Shown piece after piece: positions 37,515 through 45,666 of a stretch of 64,000 nucleotides of DNA. The notes beneath the pieces were generated by a model, which saw only the letters and a list, made by a program, of their open reading frames with translations, did not search any database and had not been told where the DNA came from. Origin of the DNA: JBBDMU01 sp040905685. Lineage in GTDB: Bacteria; Bacteroidota; Rhodothermia; Balneolales; Natronogracilivirgulaceae. Numbering within the stretch: the stretch's first letter is position 1; each line of letters begins with the position of its first letter. A program made the position numbers and the translations under genes. The stretch is taken from assembly GCA_040905685.1 (NCBI GenBank), contig JBBDRB010000097.1, positions 1 to 64,000 on the forward strand, given 5' to 3'.

Positions 37515-37844
37515 ATGTCAAAGACCGTTTTTGAAGAATTCAAGGTTACCGGCAACCATCTTTACAGCCGGGTAAAGGAATTGATCCGGGAAGGAAATGT
37601 CCGCCGGGTTATGGTAAAAGACCCAAACGGCAGAACGCTGATGGAAACACCCCTTACATTCGGCGTTGCCGGGATAGGCGGCTTTCTGGTATTGGCTCCT
37701 TTCCTCACGGCCCTGGCGGCAGCAGCGGTCCTGTTGAGTGATGCTGAGATCATCGTGGAGCGATATAAAAACGACAATGATGATGACCAGGAAATTAAGC
37801 AGGATTACATCGAAGTCGATTCCGGTGATGATGACGATGACTGA
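37515..37844 (+). CDS. DUF4342-like small membrane-associated protein
   Basis: This 109-residue protein has an N-terminal domain (SKTVFEEFKVTGNHLYSRVKEL) matching DUF4342, with a GNVRRVMVKDPNGRTLMETPLTFGV strand region. A hydrophobic stretch (GGFLVLAPFLTALAAAAVLL) follows, and then a strongly acidic tail ending in a run of aspartates. The family is widespread and of unknown function. Earlier in-frame ATGs exist, but the N-terminal homology starts here. It lies divergent from yifB. Confidence 0.8.
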   Translation: MSKTVFEEFKVTGNHLYSRVKELIREGNVRRVMVKDPNGRTLMETPLTFGVAGIGGFLVLAPFLTALAAAAVLLSDAEIIVERYKNDNDDDQEIKQDYIEVDSGDDDDD

Positions 37845-37870
37845 GTTCGGTATGAGTTGCTGATTTGCAA

Positions 37871-37924
37871 GGTTTCCGGACTTGGTGCATCATACAACCA
37901 TGAATCCTAACCAAGCCGGAAACC
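37871..37924 (+). promoter_or_regulatory. Hairpin ending at the comEA start codon
   Basis: GGTTTCCGGACTTGG (37871-37885) pairs with CCAAGCCGGAAACC (37911-37924) with one bulged A, giving 14 base pairs and a 25-base loop. The right arm ends exactly where the comEA ATG begins and includes its GGAA ribosome-binding segment. Translation would be blocked while the hairpin is closed. There is no T-tract, so it is not a terminator. Confidence 0.55.
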
Positions 37925-38479
37925 ATGCTGAGAAGATCCTTATTTTTCTGGATTGACCGTCTTCAAATTACCCCGTCGGAGCGGTATCTGATGACTACCC
38001 TGTTTGCAATCCTGTTGATTATCAGCACCCTGCGCCTGTTTTTACAACCAACCTTTGGCTATGATGCGGACTATTACGCACCCATTGAGGCTGAATTTAA
38101 CAGATTGAGTGCCAAACGTTCTGAAGAAAAAGCAACGCTGATGAAGCGGTATTATACCCCACCGCTATCAGGCACTAAAGAAACAAGGGAAGCGTTTGTT
38201 CATGATCAGGAAGTGCCTGCCGGGGAAACCGGCAGTGCCGTATCGAATACGACTGATCAAACAACGACCGGAGCTGAAACCGAAACTGATAAAATTAACA
38301 TAAATAAGGCCGGGGCAGACCAGTTAAAAAAACTACCGGGCATCGGACCGGTTATCGCTGAGCGGATTATTGCATACCGGAACGAGCATGGTGCTTTTGA
38401 GACCATGGAACAAATTCGCAATGTAAACGGGATTGGCCCGGCCAGGCTTGACAATATTAAATCGCATATAAAACTGTAG
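37925..38479 (+). CDS. ComEA-type helix-hairpin-helix DNA-binding protein
   Basis: This 184-residue protein has a membrane-anchoring N-terminal segment (YLMTTLFAILLIISTLRLFL), a variable linker, and a C-terminal pair of helix-hairpin-helix motifs (INKAGADQLKKLPGIGPVIAERII and NGIGPARLDNI). ComEA binds incoming DNA in the periplasm during transformation. The ComEA-like domain alone is also found in proteins of unclear role. It neighbours yifB and DUF4342, which suggests a DNA-uptake link. Confidence 0.85.
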   Translation: MLRRSLFFWIDRLQITPSERYLMTTLFAILLIISTLRLFLQPTFGYDADYYAPIEAEFNRLSAKRSEEKATLMKRYYTPPLSGTKETREAFVHDQEVPAGETGSAVSNTTDQTTTGAETETDKININKAGADQLKKLPGIGPVIAERIIAYRNEHGAFETMEQIRNVNGIGPARLDNIKSHIKL

Positions 38480-38498
38480 TATAAGCTACCATCTACTT

Positions 38499-40046
38499 AT
38501 GAGTATTACCATTCTTTGGGCTGACGATGAAATCGATCAGCTGAAGCCTCATATTATTTATCTTGAGAACAAAGGCTTTGGCGTTACCCCCGTTTCCAAC
38601 GGAGACGATGCCATAACCATGATCAGGGAAAAATCATTTGATATCGTATTTCTTGATGAACAGATGCCCGGCATGGACGGCATCACCACTTTGGCCCACA
38701 TAAAGGAATTAAAGCCCGCGTTGCCCGTGGTTATGATCACCAAGAGCGAGGAAGAATCCATTATGGAAGATGCCATTGGCGGTAAAATATCCGATTATCT
38801 TATCAAACCGGTCAATCCCAATCAGTTACTGCTCACCATAAAACGAATTCTGGACCGTCACCGCATCCGGGACGAAAAATCCGCCCAGACCTATCTGCAA
38901 AGTTTCAATCAGATTACGGCCCGGATCAACAGTCAGCCTGATTGGGAAGAATGGATCGCCATTTATAAAAAGCTTACCCTGTGGGATCTGGAACTTGAGC
39001 GCAGTGACGAAGGCCTGCGGCAGGTTCTGGATGATCAGCTCCAGCAGGCCAATCTCGAGTTCGGCCGGTATATCCAAAATGAGTACCATCACTGGATGAG
39101 CGAAAACATACCCGACCGGCCGGCTTTGTCTCCGGATGTGATGAAACAATACGTTCTTCCCCATGTCGACAAAGGAAAAACCACCTTTTTGTTCATCATC
39201 GACTGCATGCGTTATGACCAGTGGCTGGTTTTCGAAAGCATGCTGGCGGATTATTACCAGATTGAGACCGATTTTTATTACTCCATACTGCCTACGGCCA
39301 CCCCCTATTCCAGAAATGCCATTTTTGCCGGATTATACCCCTCGGAAATCCGGAAAAACTACCCCCATCTATGGACCAATGGCGAAGAGAATGAAACCTC
39401 GCTGAATCAGCATGAAGAGGAGCTGTTGAAGCATCATCTGAAAAGGCTGAAGTACGGGTTTACCCCCAAATATGAAAAAATACTTCAGACCGAGGAAGGC
39501 AAGAAACTGGCGGACAAAGTTTTAAACTATACACAGACCAACTTCAGCGCATTTGTATACAACTTCGTCGATACACTGGTCCATTCCCGGTCCGATTCCG
39601 AGGTGCTAAAAGAAATAGCCCCCGATGTGGCGGCCTTCCGGTCGTTAACAAAGACCTGGTTTGCCCATTCAACCCTGTTCCAGATGTTTAAGGCCCTGGT
39701 TGACCAGGACGTTACCATTGTGGTTACCTCCGATCACGGATCGGTCCGCTCGCTCAGGGACACCAAAGTGCTGGGTGACCGGGATACATCCACCAGTTTG
39801 CGCTATAAATACGGCCGGCATCTGAAAAGCGATAAAGATGCAGCCATCCATATTGACCACCCCGCGGCCTACAAGTTGCCTGCCGAAAACAGGAATACCA
39901 ATTACATTATAGCCAAAGAAGATTATTATTTTGTGTATCCGACGAACTATCACCGGTTCCAGAATAAATACAAGGATACCTTTCAGCATGGCGGGGCATC
40001 TATGGAAGAGATGATCCTGCCCGTCGCCACCTTAAAGCCCCGATAA
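38499..40046 (+). CDS. porX: PorX-type response regulator with PglZ/alkaline-phosphatase domain
   Basis: PorX-type proteins regulate type IX secretion genes and, in studied species, act with PorY and an ECF sigma factor. The 515-residue protein has a receiver domain with the phospho-aspartate in FLDEQMPG (near residue 52) and the lysine in LIKPVNP. A PglZ-type phosphatase-fold domain (about 210-515) follows, with a metal motif IIDCMRYDQW, then TATPYSRNA, TSDHGSVRS and a terminal HGGASMEEM. The presence of PorX suggests a type IX secretion system elsewhere in this genome. It starts 20 bases after comEA. Confidence 0.9.
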   Translation: MSITILWADDEIDQLKPHIIYLENKGFGVTPVSNGDDAITMIREKSFDIVFLDEQMPGMDGITTLAHIKELKPALPVVMITKSEEESIMEDAIGGKISDYLIKPVNPNQLLLTIKRILDRHRIRDEKSAQTYLQSFNQITARINSQPDWEEWIAIYKKLTLWDLELERSDEGLRQVLDDQLQQANLEFGRYIQNEYHHWMSENIPDRPALSPDVMKQYVLPHVDKGKTTFLFIIDCMRYDQWLVFESMLADYYQIETDFYYSILPTATPYSRNAIFAGLYPSEIRKNYPHLWTNGEENETSLNQHEEELLKHHLKRLKYGFTPKYEKILQTEEGKKLADKVLNYTQTNFSAFVYNFVDTLVHSRSDSEVLKEIAPDVAAFRSLTKTWFAHSTLFQMFKALVDQDVTIVVTSDHGSVRSLRDTKVLGDRDTSTSLRYKYGRHLKSDKDAAIHIDHPAAYKLPAENRNTNYIIAKEDYYFVYPTNYHRFQNKYKDTFQHGGASMEEMILPVATLKPR

Positions 40047-40057
40047 CATCCTGGATT

Positions 40058-40489
40058 TTGACGGAAGTTCAAAAAACATATGTAAGTACTTCACCGGACG
40101 ATACCCTGTCAATAGGACGGAGTATAGCCGGCTTGCTGAAGCCGGGTGATGCCGTTTGCCTGTTCGGAGAGCTTGGAGCGGGTAAAACCCATCTCGCCAA
40201 AGGAATTGCCTCGGGTTTTGGCGTGGATCAGGACGAGGTTCAATCCCCGACATTTTCAATTATAAATGAATATCAGGGGAGCACACCCGTTTATCATTTT
40301 GATTTTTACCGGATCAAATCAGCTGCTGAAGCGGTTCGTTTAGGCCTGGATGAATATTTTTACGGGCAGGGTGTCTGCCTTATTGAATGGCCTTCGAAGA
40401 TAAGGGAATACCTCCCTGAGCATTTCGTGCAAATTCACCTGAAACACAAGAATGCTACGACCCGAGAGATTTTAGTTACCTTTGAATAG
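40058..40489 (+). CDS. tsaE: tRNA threonylcarbamoyladenosine synthesis ATPase TsaE
   Basis: TsaE is the ATPase that helps TsaB/TsaD form t6A at position 37 of ANN-decoding tRNAs. The 143-residue protein has Walker A in FGELGAGKTHLAKGIA, the SPTFSIINEYQG motif and HFDFYRI, all characteristic. The start is a TTG with no strong ribosome-binding site. It follows porX by 11 bases. Confidence 0.93.
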   Translation: MTEVQKTYVSTSPDDTLSIGRSIAGLLKPGDAVCLFGELGAGKTHLAKGIASGFGVDQDEVQSPTFSIINEYQGSTPVYHFDFYRIKSAAEAVRLGLDEYFYGQGVCLIEWPSKIREYLPEHFVQIHLKHKNATTREILVTFE

Positions 40490-40517
40490 AAAATTATCCC
40501 TATATTTTTGATTCATC

Positions 40518-40796
40518 ATGCAAGCTGAACGTCTTCCATATCGAATCGACCGTCTCCCGGTGATCATGCCATTTCACCGGCGGGCCGAAAACCATCTTCA
40601 GACAGGTGACCTTGTCTATTATGGTCCCGGACCGGAATTTTACGGGATAGGGGAGATCATTAATATCGTGGATAAGTTCTGTGTCGTCGATTTCCGTGGC
40701 ACCGGGATATATGGGATCCATAAGGATGTTTTTTACCGCAGCTACCTTATTCCTATCCATAAGCTTAATCTCTCCCACCTGTTGAAAGATGTTTGA
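40518..40796 (+). CDS. Small SH3-like conserved protein, function unknown
   Basis: This 92-residue protein holds a compact beta domain (TGDLVYYGPGPEFYGIGEI and then VVDFRGTGIYGI), which resembles the DUF3553-type small barrel. It is co-directional with tsaE, 28 bases downstream. An overlapping minus-strand frame of equal length exists but has no such pattern, so the plus frame was chosen. No specific role is proposed. Confidence 0.55.
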   Translation: MQAERLPYRIDRLPVIMPFHRRAENHLQTGDLVYYGPGPEFYGIGEIINIVDKFCVVDFRGTGIYGIHKDVFYRSYLIPIHKLNLSHLLKDV

Positions 40797-40933
40797 ACCG
40801 GTTTACCCCGGATTTTTTCTGTAAAAAAAATGGTCCTGCCTTAAATCTTCTTAATGCCATGGGCTCTATACAATAAATAATCGATATATGAGTAATATTA
40901 CATCAACTATTATTTATACACAGGGAGGTCCAT

Positions 40934-41389
40934 ATGTTCAGAATCAGCGTACCTGGAATAATTTATTTTTTTCTGGTTTTTTCCGGATCAGCTTTGGCCC
41001 AGGCTGACCAGACCATTCAGGCCGAAAATGAGATAAAAAAATATATTAACCATATCGTGCATCAGGTTAAGCTAACCGGCGACCCGGCTGAAAAAAGGCT
41101 CATTCTGGACGAATCTCTCGTAACCCTGCAAGAGGCCTTAACCCGGGTTCATACCTTTGCCGCACTTACCGGTGCCGATCAGAGGAACATCAACTCGTTG
41201 GTAACCGATATCAGGGAAAAGCAGGACGAACTGCACGGTGCCAACGGGTATTCCAGGGTAGGGGACTCAGAGCTCAACGATTTTTCCGAATTCATCCAGC
41301 AGGATCTTGAGCAGGCCAACCGGACCATTACCATCAGCGTCACCACGGCTTTGCTGGCCGCCCTCATTTTGGTGCTCATTGCAAGTTAA
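40934..41389 (+). CDS. Secreted helical protein with C-terminal membrane helix
   Basis: This 151-residue protein is unrecognised. A signal peptide (MFRISVPGIIYFFLVFSGSALAQ) is followed by a helical middle (ENEIKKYINHIVHQVKLTG and DLEQANRTITISVTTALLAA) and a C-terminal membrane helix (TTALLAALILVLIAS). The start is well supported by GGGAGG five bases before the ATG. It is followed six bases later by the caspase-fold-like lipoprotein, so the two probably work together. It may anchor or regulate that partner. Confidence 0.7.
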   Translation: MFRISVPGIIYFFLVFSGSALAQADQTIQAENEIKKYINHIVHQVKLTGDPAEKRLILDESLVTLQEALTRVHTFAALTGADQRNINSLVTDIREKQDELHGANGYSRVGDSELNDFSEFIQQDLEQANRTITISVTTALLAALILVLIAS

Positions 41390-41395
41390 AGCCGT

Positions 41396-42349
41396 ATGGT
41401 GAGATTCGCCTTAATCGTCGCTGCGGCCTTATTATTAGCGAATTGTCTCGGCACCCGCAGTTTGCCGCAGGAGGCTGCCGGGGGCGGACCCGGCCCTGCT
41501 GACTACAATCTTATTTATGTTATCCATGGGGACGGCGGCTATCTTTACCATGATGGCAACGGCGATGCCGTGCAAGCCGACAGGAAAACGCTGCAAGAGG
41601 CTATAGCCGTGGAAAGGGCCGGTGCCCACGCCGAGGTTTTTATTTTTCATCAAAGGCCCCGAAGCCACTTTTTGCAGCTTTTTCCCCTCCGGGAAAGCCG
41701 GTTTTATCATTTCAGGGCTGGGGAGTTGGTGGAGGAGGTCCCCTATTTCAGCCGGCGTTCGGATGCCGGCTTTCTTCAGGAAGCCGGCCTGTACCACCGT
41801 CGCCGGAAAGCAGAGGCGGGACATGGCCCCCCACCTCAGCGTATTTTCCTGTATTTCGGTCATGAAATTCCTGCCCATGACGGATTCGGGTACCACGGAT
41901 CGATGCCGGACGTCCCGTTTAACATGAAAATCCTGGCCCAGGGTATGGAAGCATTCAACAACAATGGCAAAGACCGGTTTGACCTGACGGTGCTTTCATC
42001 GTGCAGCAACGGGTCCCGTGAAACAGCATCGCTGTTATATACGCAAACGGACCTTCTTATCGCTTCCCCTGAAGAGCTGCACCTGTCTTATATGGACAGC
42101 GGATTTTTTAAGGCTATCAGGGCAGAGGATTTTCCCGTCATCAGGCAACTGGCCCTCGCTTTTGCGCAGCATGCCTTTCATATCCTGGATCAGGCTGTAC
42201 ATACTCCGGTCAGCATCACGCTTTACGATACGCTCACCATGGAGGTGCATCAATGGTACCGTGGTTCCAGGTTTGGCAAACCGTCAACTGACCTACCGGC
42301 TGGCGATGATGTAAATGGCGTGGATCAGGCCCGGGACGTATCCCAGTAA
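41396..42349 (+). CDS. Clostripain/caspase-fold-like lipoprotein, putative
   Basis: This 317-residue protein has a lipobox (ALLLANC, cysteine near residue 17). Two segments look like the catalytic pair of clan CD cysteine peptidases: RIFLYFGHEIPAHDG (His, near 155) and LTVLSSCSNGSRETASLL (Cys, near 204). No substrate pocket residues can be assigned, so peptidase activity is a hypothesis. It is 6 bases downstream of the signal-peptide helical gene. Its 3' end runs over the antisense YqaE-like gene. An inactive relative is possible. Confidence 0.55.
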   Translation: MVRFALIVAAALLLANCLGTRSLPQEAAGGGPGPADYNLIYVIHGDGGYLYHDGNGDAVQADRKTLQEAIAVERAGAHAEVFIFHQRPRSHFLQLFPLRESRFYHFRAGELVEEVPYFSRRSDAGFLQEAGLYHRRRKAEAGHGPPPQRIFLYFGHEIPAHDGFGYHGSMPDVPFNMKILAQGMEAFNNNGKDRFDLTVLSSCSNGSRETASLLYTQTDLLIASPEELHLSYMDSGFFKAIRAEDFPVIRQLALAFAQHAFHILDQAVHTPVSITLYDTLTMEVHQWYRGSRFGKPSTDLPAGDDVNGVDQARDVSQ

Positions 42350-42451
42350 AGTAAGAACAATATTCAGCCAGAAATGCAGTCCGATCCCAACCTGAAGAAA
42401 TACACCCACAGGGGGAATAATGACCGATAGAATGATCCTCAGAAAGTCCAT
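42293..42451 (-). CDS. Pmp3/YqaE-family small membrane protein
   Basis: This 52-residue protein has two membrane helices and the Pmp3/YqaE motif PPVGVFLQVGIG near residues 13-24, then LNIVLTLLGYVPGLIHAIYII. Family members respond to salt or low-temperature stress in some organisms; the role here is not known. It lies on the minus strand and overlaps the 3' end of the plus-strand lipoprotein gene by 57 bases, so two messages may pair. The upstream AT-rich region (42452-42516) probably carries its promoter. Confidence 0.88.
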   Translation of the reverse strand: MDFLRIILSVIIPPVGVFLQVGIGLHFWLNIVLTLLGYVPGLIHAIYIIASR

Positions 42452-42516
42452 AGCTCTAATAACTATCTCTTATCGGTATTGATTGTATTTGAATATATTA
42501 AATTGACGCCGGCCGC

Positions 42517-43902
42517 CTACTTACTGTGGCCTAACAGCCAGATAGCGGCACTGGCGGTCAGCCCCGGATAAAAAGGCTCAACCCCCAGATAAGCCTGGGA
42601 GTATAGCTCGTCACCAGTCAGCGTTCCGGCGGCCAGCCATAGCGCAGAGACCACGACGGGGACGATCAGCGCATAGGAAGCATAGCCATTTTTCAGGCTG
42701 AAAGCCCGGATATACACTCCCAGAACGGGTATCAGCAACCCCGGTATCATAACCGATCCGATAACATACCACAGGGCAATTACGCTTGGATATATGTAGA
42801 TGAGCAAAATAGCCAGCAGGACCGAAACAAAAATGCAGATCCTGGTAATAGCCACGCTTTTGGAGGGAGTAAATGCTTTGGCAACCAGATCATGGCCCAG
42901 GGTCTGTCCTGACAAAAAAAGGAAACTGTCCATGGTAGACATGATGGTGGCCAGCAGGGTAAGGAAAAACAAACCCTTAAAACCGGCCGGAAGGATGGTG
43001 TTGGCCAGATACGGGTAGATAAGGATAGGGTTGTCAACGTCCGCGAAGATAACGACCCCGTACAGGCCCGTCACGAGGGTAAAGAAATCGAATATAAACC
43101 AGAAAACAACCGAACCCAGTATGCCTTTTCTGGCAATAGCCGGGGTTGCGGCCGCGGCCGCGCGTTGATGAAAACCGGGATCAACAAAAGTCCACATGGC
43201 AATAAAAAACCAGACAAGGATGTACTGGATGGAATGTCCGCCGGTAAAATCCTTATACGTGCCGGGCAGTTCCTGCCACAGCAGCAGAGGAGACCCAAAG
43301 CTCTTCGATGCAAACCAGGCCAGGATAAAAAAACCTGTAAACATCAGGATGACCTGAAGCACATCGGTCCGCACGACCGCCTGAAACCCGCCAAAGCAGA
43401 CATAGGCGGCCGAAAACAGGGCCACTAAAATGGAGTAGATGAGGTAATGTTCGGTTCCGCCCAGCATAAACTGGACCAGCAGCCCAAGCATCAGAATATA
43501 GGGAGCCGGGCTTACGAGAATAAAGACGCCAATCGAAGTGATCCGTCCCGCCCGGCTTCCGTATTTGTTGGAAACAGCCTCGGGAAGGGTCAGCGCTTTA
43601 TTTTCCCTGATCTTCCCGGCCAGAAAAAATGCAAACAGGATGGCAAATATATAAAAAGGAAACCCGAAAATGAACCACTGTGATACGCCATATTGGTAAC
43701 TGTATTCACCCACCCCTAAAATACCCCCATACCAGGTAGACACCAGTGTAGCCATAAAAGCAGGCAGGGTGATTTTCCGGCCTGAGAGCAGAAAATTTTC
43801 CTCGTCAACCGATTTCCAGCTTTTTCTTAAACTCAGAAAAAGGAGCAGCACGAAATAAATGGCAATTAACAGCCAATCGAAAAAATGAAATTCTAGTGCC
43901 AC
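42517..43902 (-). CDS. Sodium:solute symporter family protein
   Basis: This inner-membrane transporter (461 aa, about 13 helices) of the solute:sodium symporter family imports a small solute with Na+. Family marks include the GGFQAVVRTDVLQVILMF loop and the ATIMSTMDSFLFLSGQ helix. The start is a GTG. The solute cannot be told from sequence; the thiamine pyrophosphokinase gene ends nine bases upstream on the same strand, so a thiamine-like or pyrimidine substrate is only a guess. A sodium economy fits a marine or saline cell. Confidence 0.88.
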   Translation of the reverse strand: MALEFHFFDWLLIAIYFVLLLFLSLRKSWKSVDEENFLLSGRKITLPAFMATLVSTWYGGILGVGEYSYQYGVSQWFIFGFPFYIFAILFAFFLAGKIRENKALTLPEAVSNKYGSRAGRITSIGVFILVSPAPYILMLGLLVQFMLGGTEHYLIYSILVALFSAAYVCFGGFQAVVRTDVLQVILMFTGFFILAWFASKSFGSPLLLWQELPGTYKDFTGGHSIQYILVWFFIAMWTFVDPGFHQRAAAAATPAIARKGILGSVVFWFIFDFFTLVTGLYGVVIFADVDNPILIYPYLANTILPAGFKGLFFLTLLATIMSTMDSFLFLSGQTLGHDLVAKAFTPSKSVAITRICIFVSVLLAILLIYIYPSVIALWYVIGSVMIPGLLIPVLGVYIRAFSLKNGYASYALIVPVVVSALWLAAGTLTGDELYSQAYLGVEPFYPGLTASAAIWLLGHSK

Positions 43903-43911
43903 AGGTCAGCT

Positions 43912-44574
43912 TTATTTAGGTTTGTTCTGGAATTTCGAGCTTTCATGGCGCTGAGGTTTAAACAAAAGCAGGTCTCCGTGTCGATGCCTGATCTCAAAAC
44001 GGGTTCCCATTGTTTCATTGGAAGAGCCGTCCCGGACGCCATTTTCCAGATCTTCATTCTTCAGTGCATATTTAAGTCCTATGGTGGTTATGCCGGCTAC
44101 TTTACCCGAAAGGGGGAACAGGGAAATGGGCGTGCCGCTTTGCTCAGCGCAACCTGAATAAACCCTTGGCAACAAAATGATTTTGAGATAATCATCCTCA
44201 AAAATCAACGATCTGAAATCATCGATAAATCGCCTGAACACGGAGAGGTTCTTTAAAGTATGGTCCAGGCGCCGGCCGGTCGCCCCAAGAACAATAACCT
44301 CTTCTGAACCTTGTTCTATGGCATAGATCAGTGCTTTTTCCAGATCATTGCTTTCCTGATCCGTATTCCTGATGATGGTTCCCGGATAGCCCGGCGGCGG
44401 GTTAAAACTGTCCATGTCTCCAATGGCCACATCCGGCGTGACGCCGTAATGCAAAGCCGTTTCAGCGGCCCCGTCAGTGGCGATACACAAATTACAGCAT
44501 TTAAAATGACTGCGAAAAAGAAATTCAGAGGGAGGTTCCCCGTCGCAAAGGATTAGCGTATAAAACTTTCCCAT
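43912..44574 (-). CDS. Thiamine diphosphokinase
   Basis: This enzyme transfers pyrophosphate from ATP to thiamine to make TPP. The 220-residue protein has the family block ATDGAAETALHYGVTPDVAIGDMDSF near residues 30-60 (read in parts) and the QESNDLEKALIYAI and GATGRRLDHTLKN motifs. The second half is more variable. No TPP riboswitch is visible upstream. It is divergent from nrnA and shares a 113-base region with it. The symporter gene starts nine bases downstream. Confidence 0.88.
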   Translation of the reverse strand: MGKFYTLILCDGEPPSEFLFRSHFKCCNLCIATDGAAETALHYGVTPDVAIGDMDSFNPPPGYPGTIIRNTDQESNDLEKALIYAIEQGSEEVIVLGATGRRLDHTLKNLSVFRRFIDDFRSLIFEDDYLKIILLPRVYSGCAEQSGTPISLFPLSGKVAGITTIGLKYALKNEDLENGVRDGSSNETMGTRFEIRHRHGDLLLFKPQRHESSKFQNKPK

Positions 44575-44660
44575 TTAAACTGTATTTTCAGGGGTAAAAA
44601 GATTACAAAATCGAGCGTATAATACCTCATAAATCCATGACGACAAAAAATAACTTCCAG

Positions 44661-44678
44661 CTAACCGAATTCCGTTAG
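44661..44678. promoter_or_regulatory. Near-perfect 18-bp palindrome before nrnA
   Basis: CTAACCGAATTCCGTTAG reads the same on both strands except at one symmetric pair. It ends nine bases before the nrnA ATG, in the region shared with the thiamine pyrophosphokinase gene. It may be an operator for either gene; chance is possible. Confidence 0.3.
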
Positions 44679-44687
44679 TAACTTATT

Positions 44688-45662
44688 ATGATAGACAAAC
44701 TCAGAGAAAGATTAAAAGCCCATCGTTCTGTTGCCCTTTTTTCTCATATCCGGCCCGATGGCGATGCCATCGGCTCTCAGGTGGCCATGGGGCTGTGGTG
44801 CCAAAAGAATGGAATTGAAGTTCGGTGTTTTAATGACGATGACCTGAAAAACAACCTGATATGGTTGAGTGATTTCTTCCTCATTGAAAAACCCGACCCC
44901 GCCTTTTTGGATCAATGCGATGCCATTGTCTTTCTGGATGGGAATGCCCCGGAGCGGTTCGGCCGCTACGCAGATTATTTCCGGGCGTCCGCCAAGCCCT
45001 TCTACCTGATCGATCATCACCCGGACCCGGAAGATTTTTTTGAATTAGCCTATTCTGTTCCCACGGCATCGTCGACGGCCGAACTTGTCTACCATTTATT
45101 TCAGCAGGGCGATATCCGGTTAATTGACGGTCAAATTGCCAGAGCTTTGTATACGGGCATGATGACCGATACCGGGTCCTTTCGGTTCGACTCGGTCACC
45201 CCGGATACCCACCTGGTGTTATCCGATTTACTTCGCCTGGGCAAATTCAGTCCGGATGAAGTACATCAGCGCATTTATGATGACCGTACCCTGAACCAGC
45301 TCCATTTGCTGGGCATGGTGCTAAACCGGGTAGAACTGCATTATAACAATCAAATCAGTACCATGACCGTTACTGAAGCCATGCTAAGAAAGACAGGATG
45401 CACGTATTCTGATCTGGAGGGATTTGTCTCTCATGCCCTTAGTATAAATAGTGTAAAATCAGCAATAATTTTCTGTGAATTGGAAGGTAAAGTAAAAGTA
45501 AGTTTCCGGGCCAAACGTGATGTTGACGTGAATCTGGTAGCCAGGCAATTTGGCGGCGGCGGTCATAAAAAAGCCGCCGGTTCATGGCATCCCGGTCCTT
45601 TGAACGTTGCCGTAGAAGAAATGGTCAGGGCAACCATTGACCAGTTCACTGAATCACCTTAA
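44688..45662 (+). CDS. nrnA: DHH/DHHA1 phosphoesterase, NrnA-like
   Basis: NrnA-like enzymes degrade nanoRNA and dephosphorylate pAp. The 324-residue protein has the DHH core (SHIRPDGDAIGSQVAM near residue 20, IDHHPDP near 108) and the DHHA1 glycine-rich block GGGGHKKAAG near 290. Size and motifs fit NrnA better than RecJ or cyclic-di-AMP phosphodiesterases, which carry extra domains. Its end overlaps no later ATG, but the HtrA gene starts a few bases after the stop. Confidence 0.9.
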   Translation: MIDKLRERLKAHRSVALFSHIRPDGDAIGSQVAMGLWCQKNGIEVRCFNDDDLKNNLIWLSDFFLIEKPDPAFLDQCDAIVFLDGNAPERFGRYADYFRASAKPFYLIDHHPDPEDFFELAYSVPTASSTAELVYHLFQQGDIRLIDGQIARALYTGMMTDTGSFRFDSVTPDTHLVLSDLLRLGKFSPDEVHQRIYDDRTLNQLHLLGMVLNRVELHYNNQISTMTVTEAMLRKTGCTYSDLEGFVSHALSINSVKSAIIFCELEGKVKVSFRAKRDVDVNLVARQFGGGGHKKAAGSWHPGPLNVAVEEMVRATIDQFTESP

Positions 45663-45666
45663 TCCG

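Noticed and set aside
40500..40778. A 92-codon minus-strand frame opposite the small SH3-like gene
   Set aside because: Its product lacks recognisable structure and it would be the only minus-strand gene in this block. The plus frame has a compact beta pattern and follows tsaE in the same direction.
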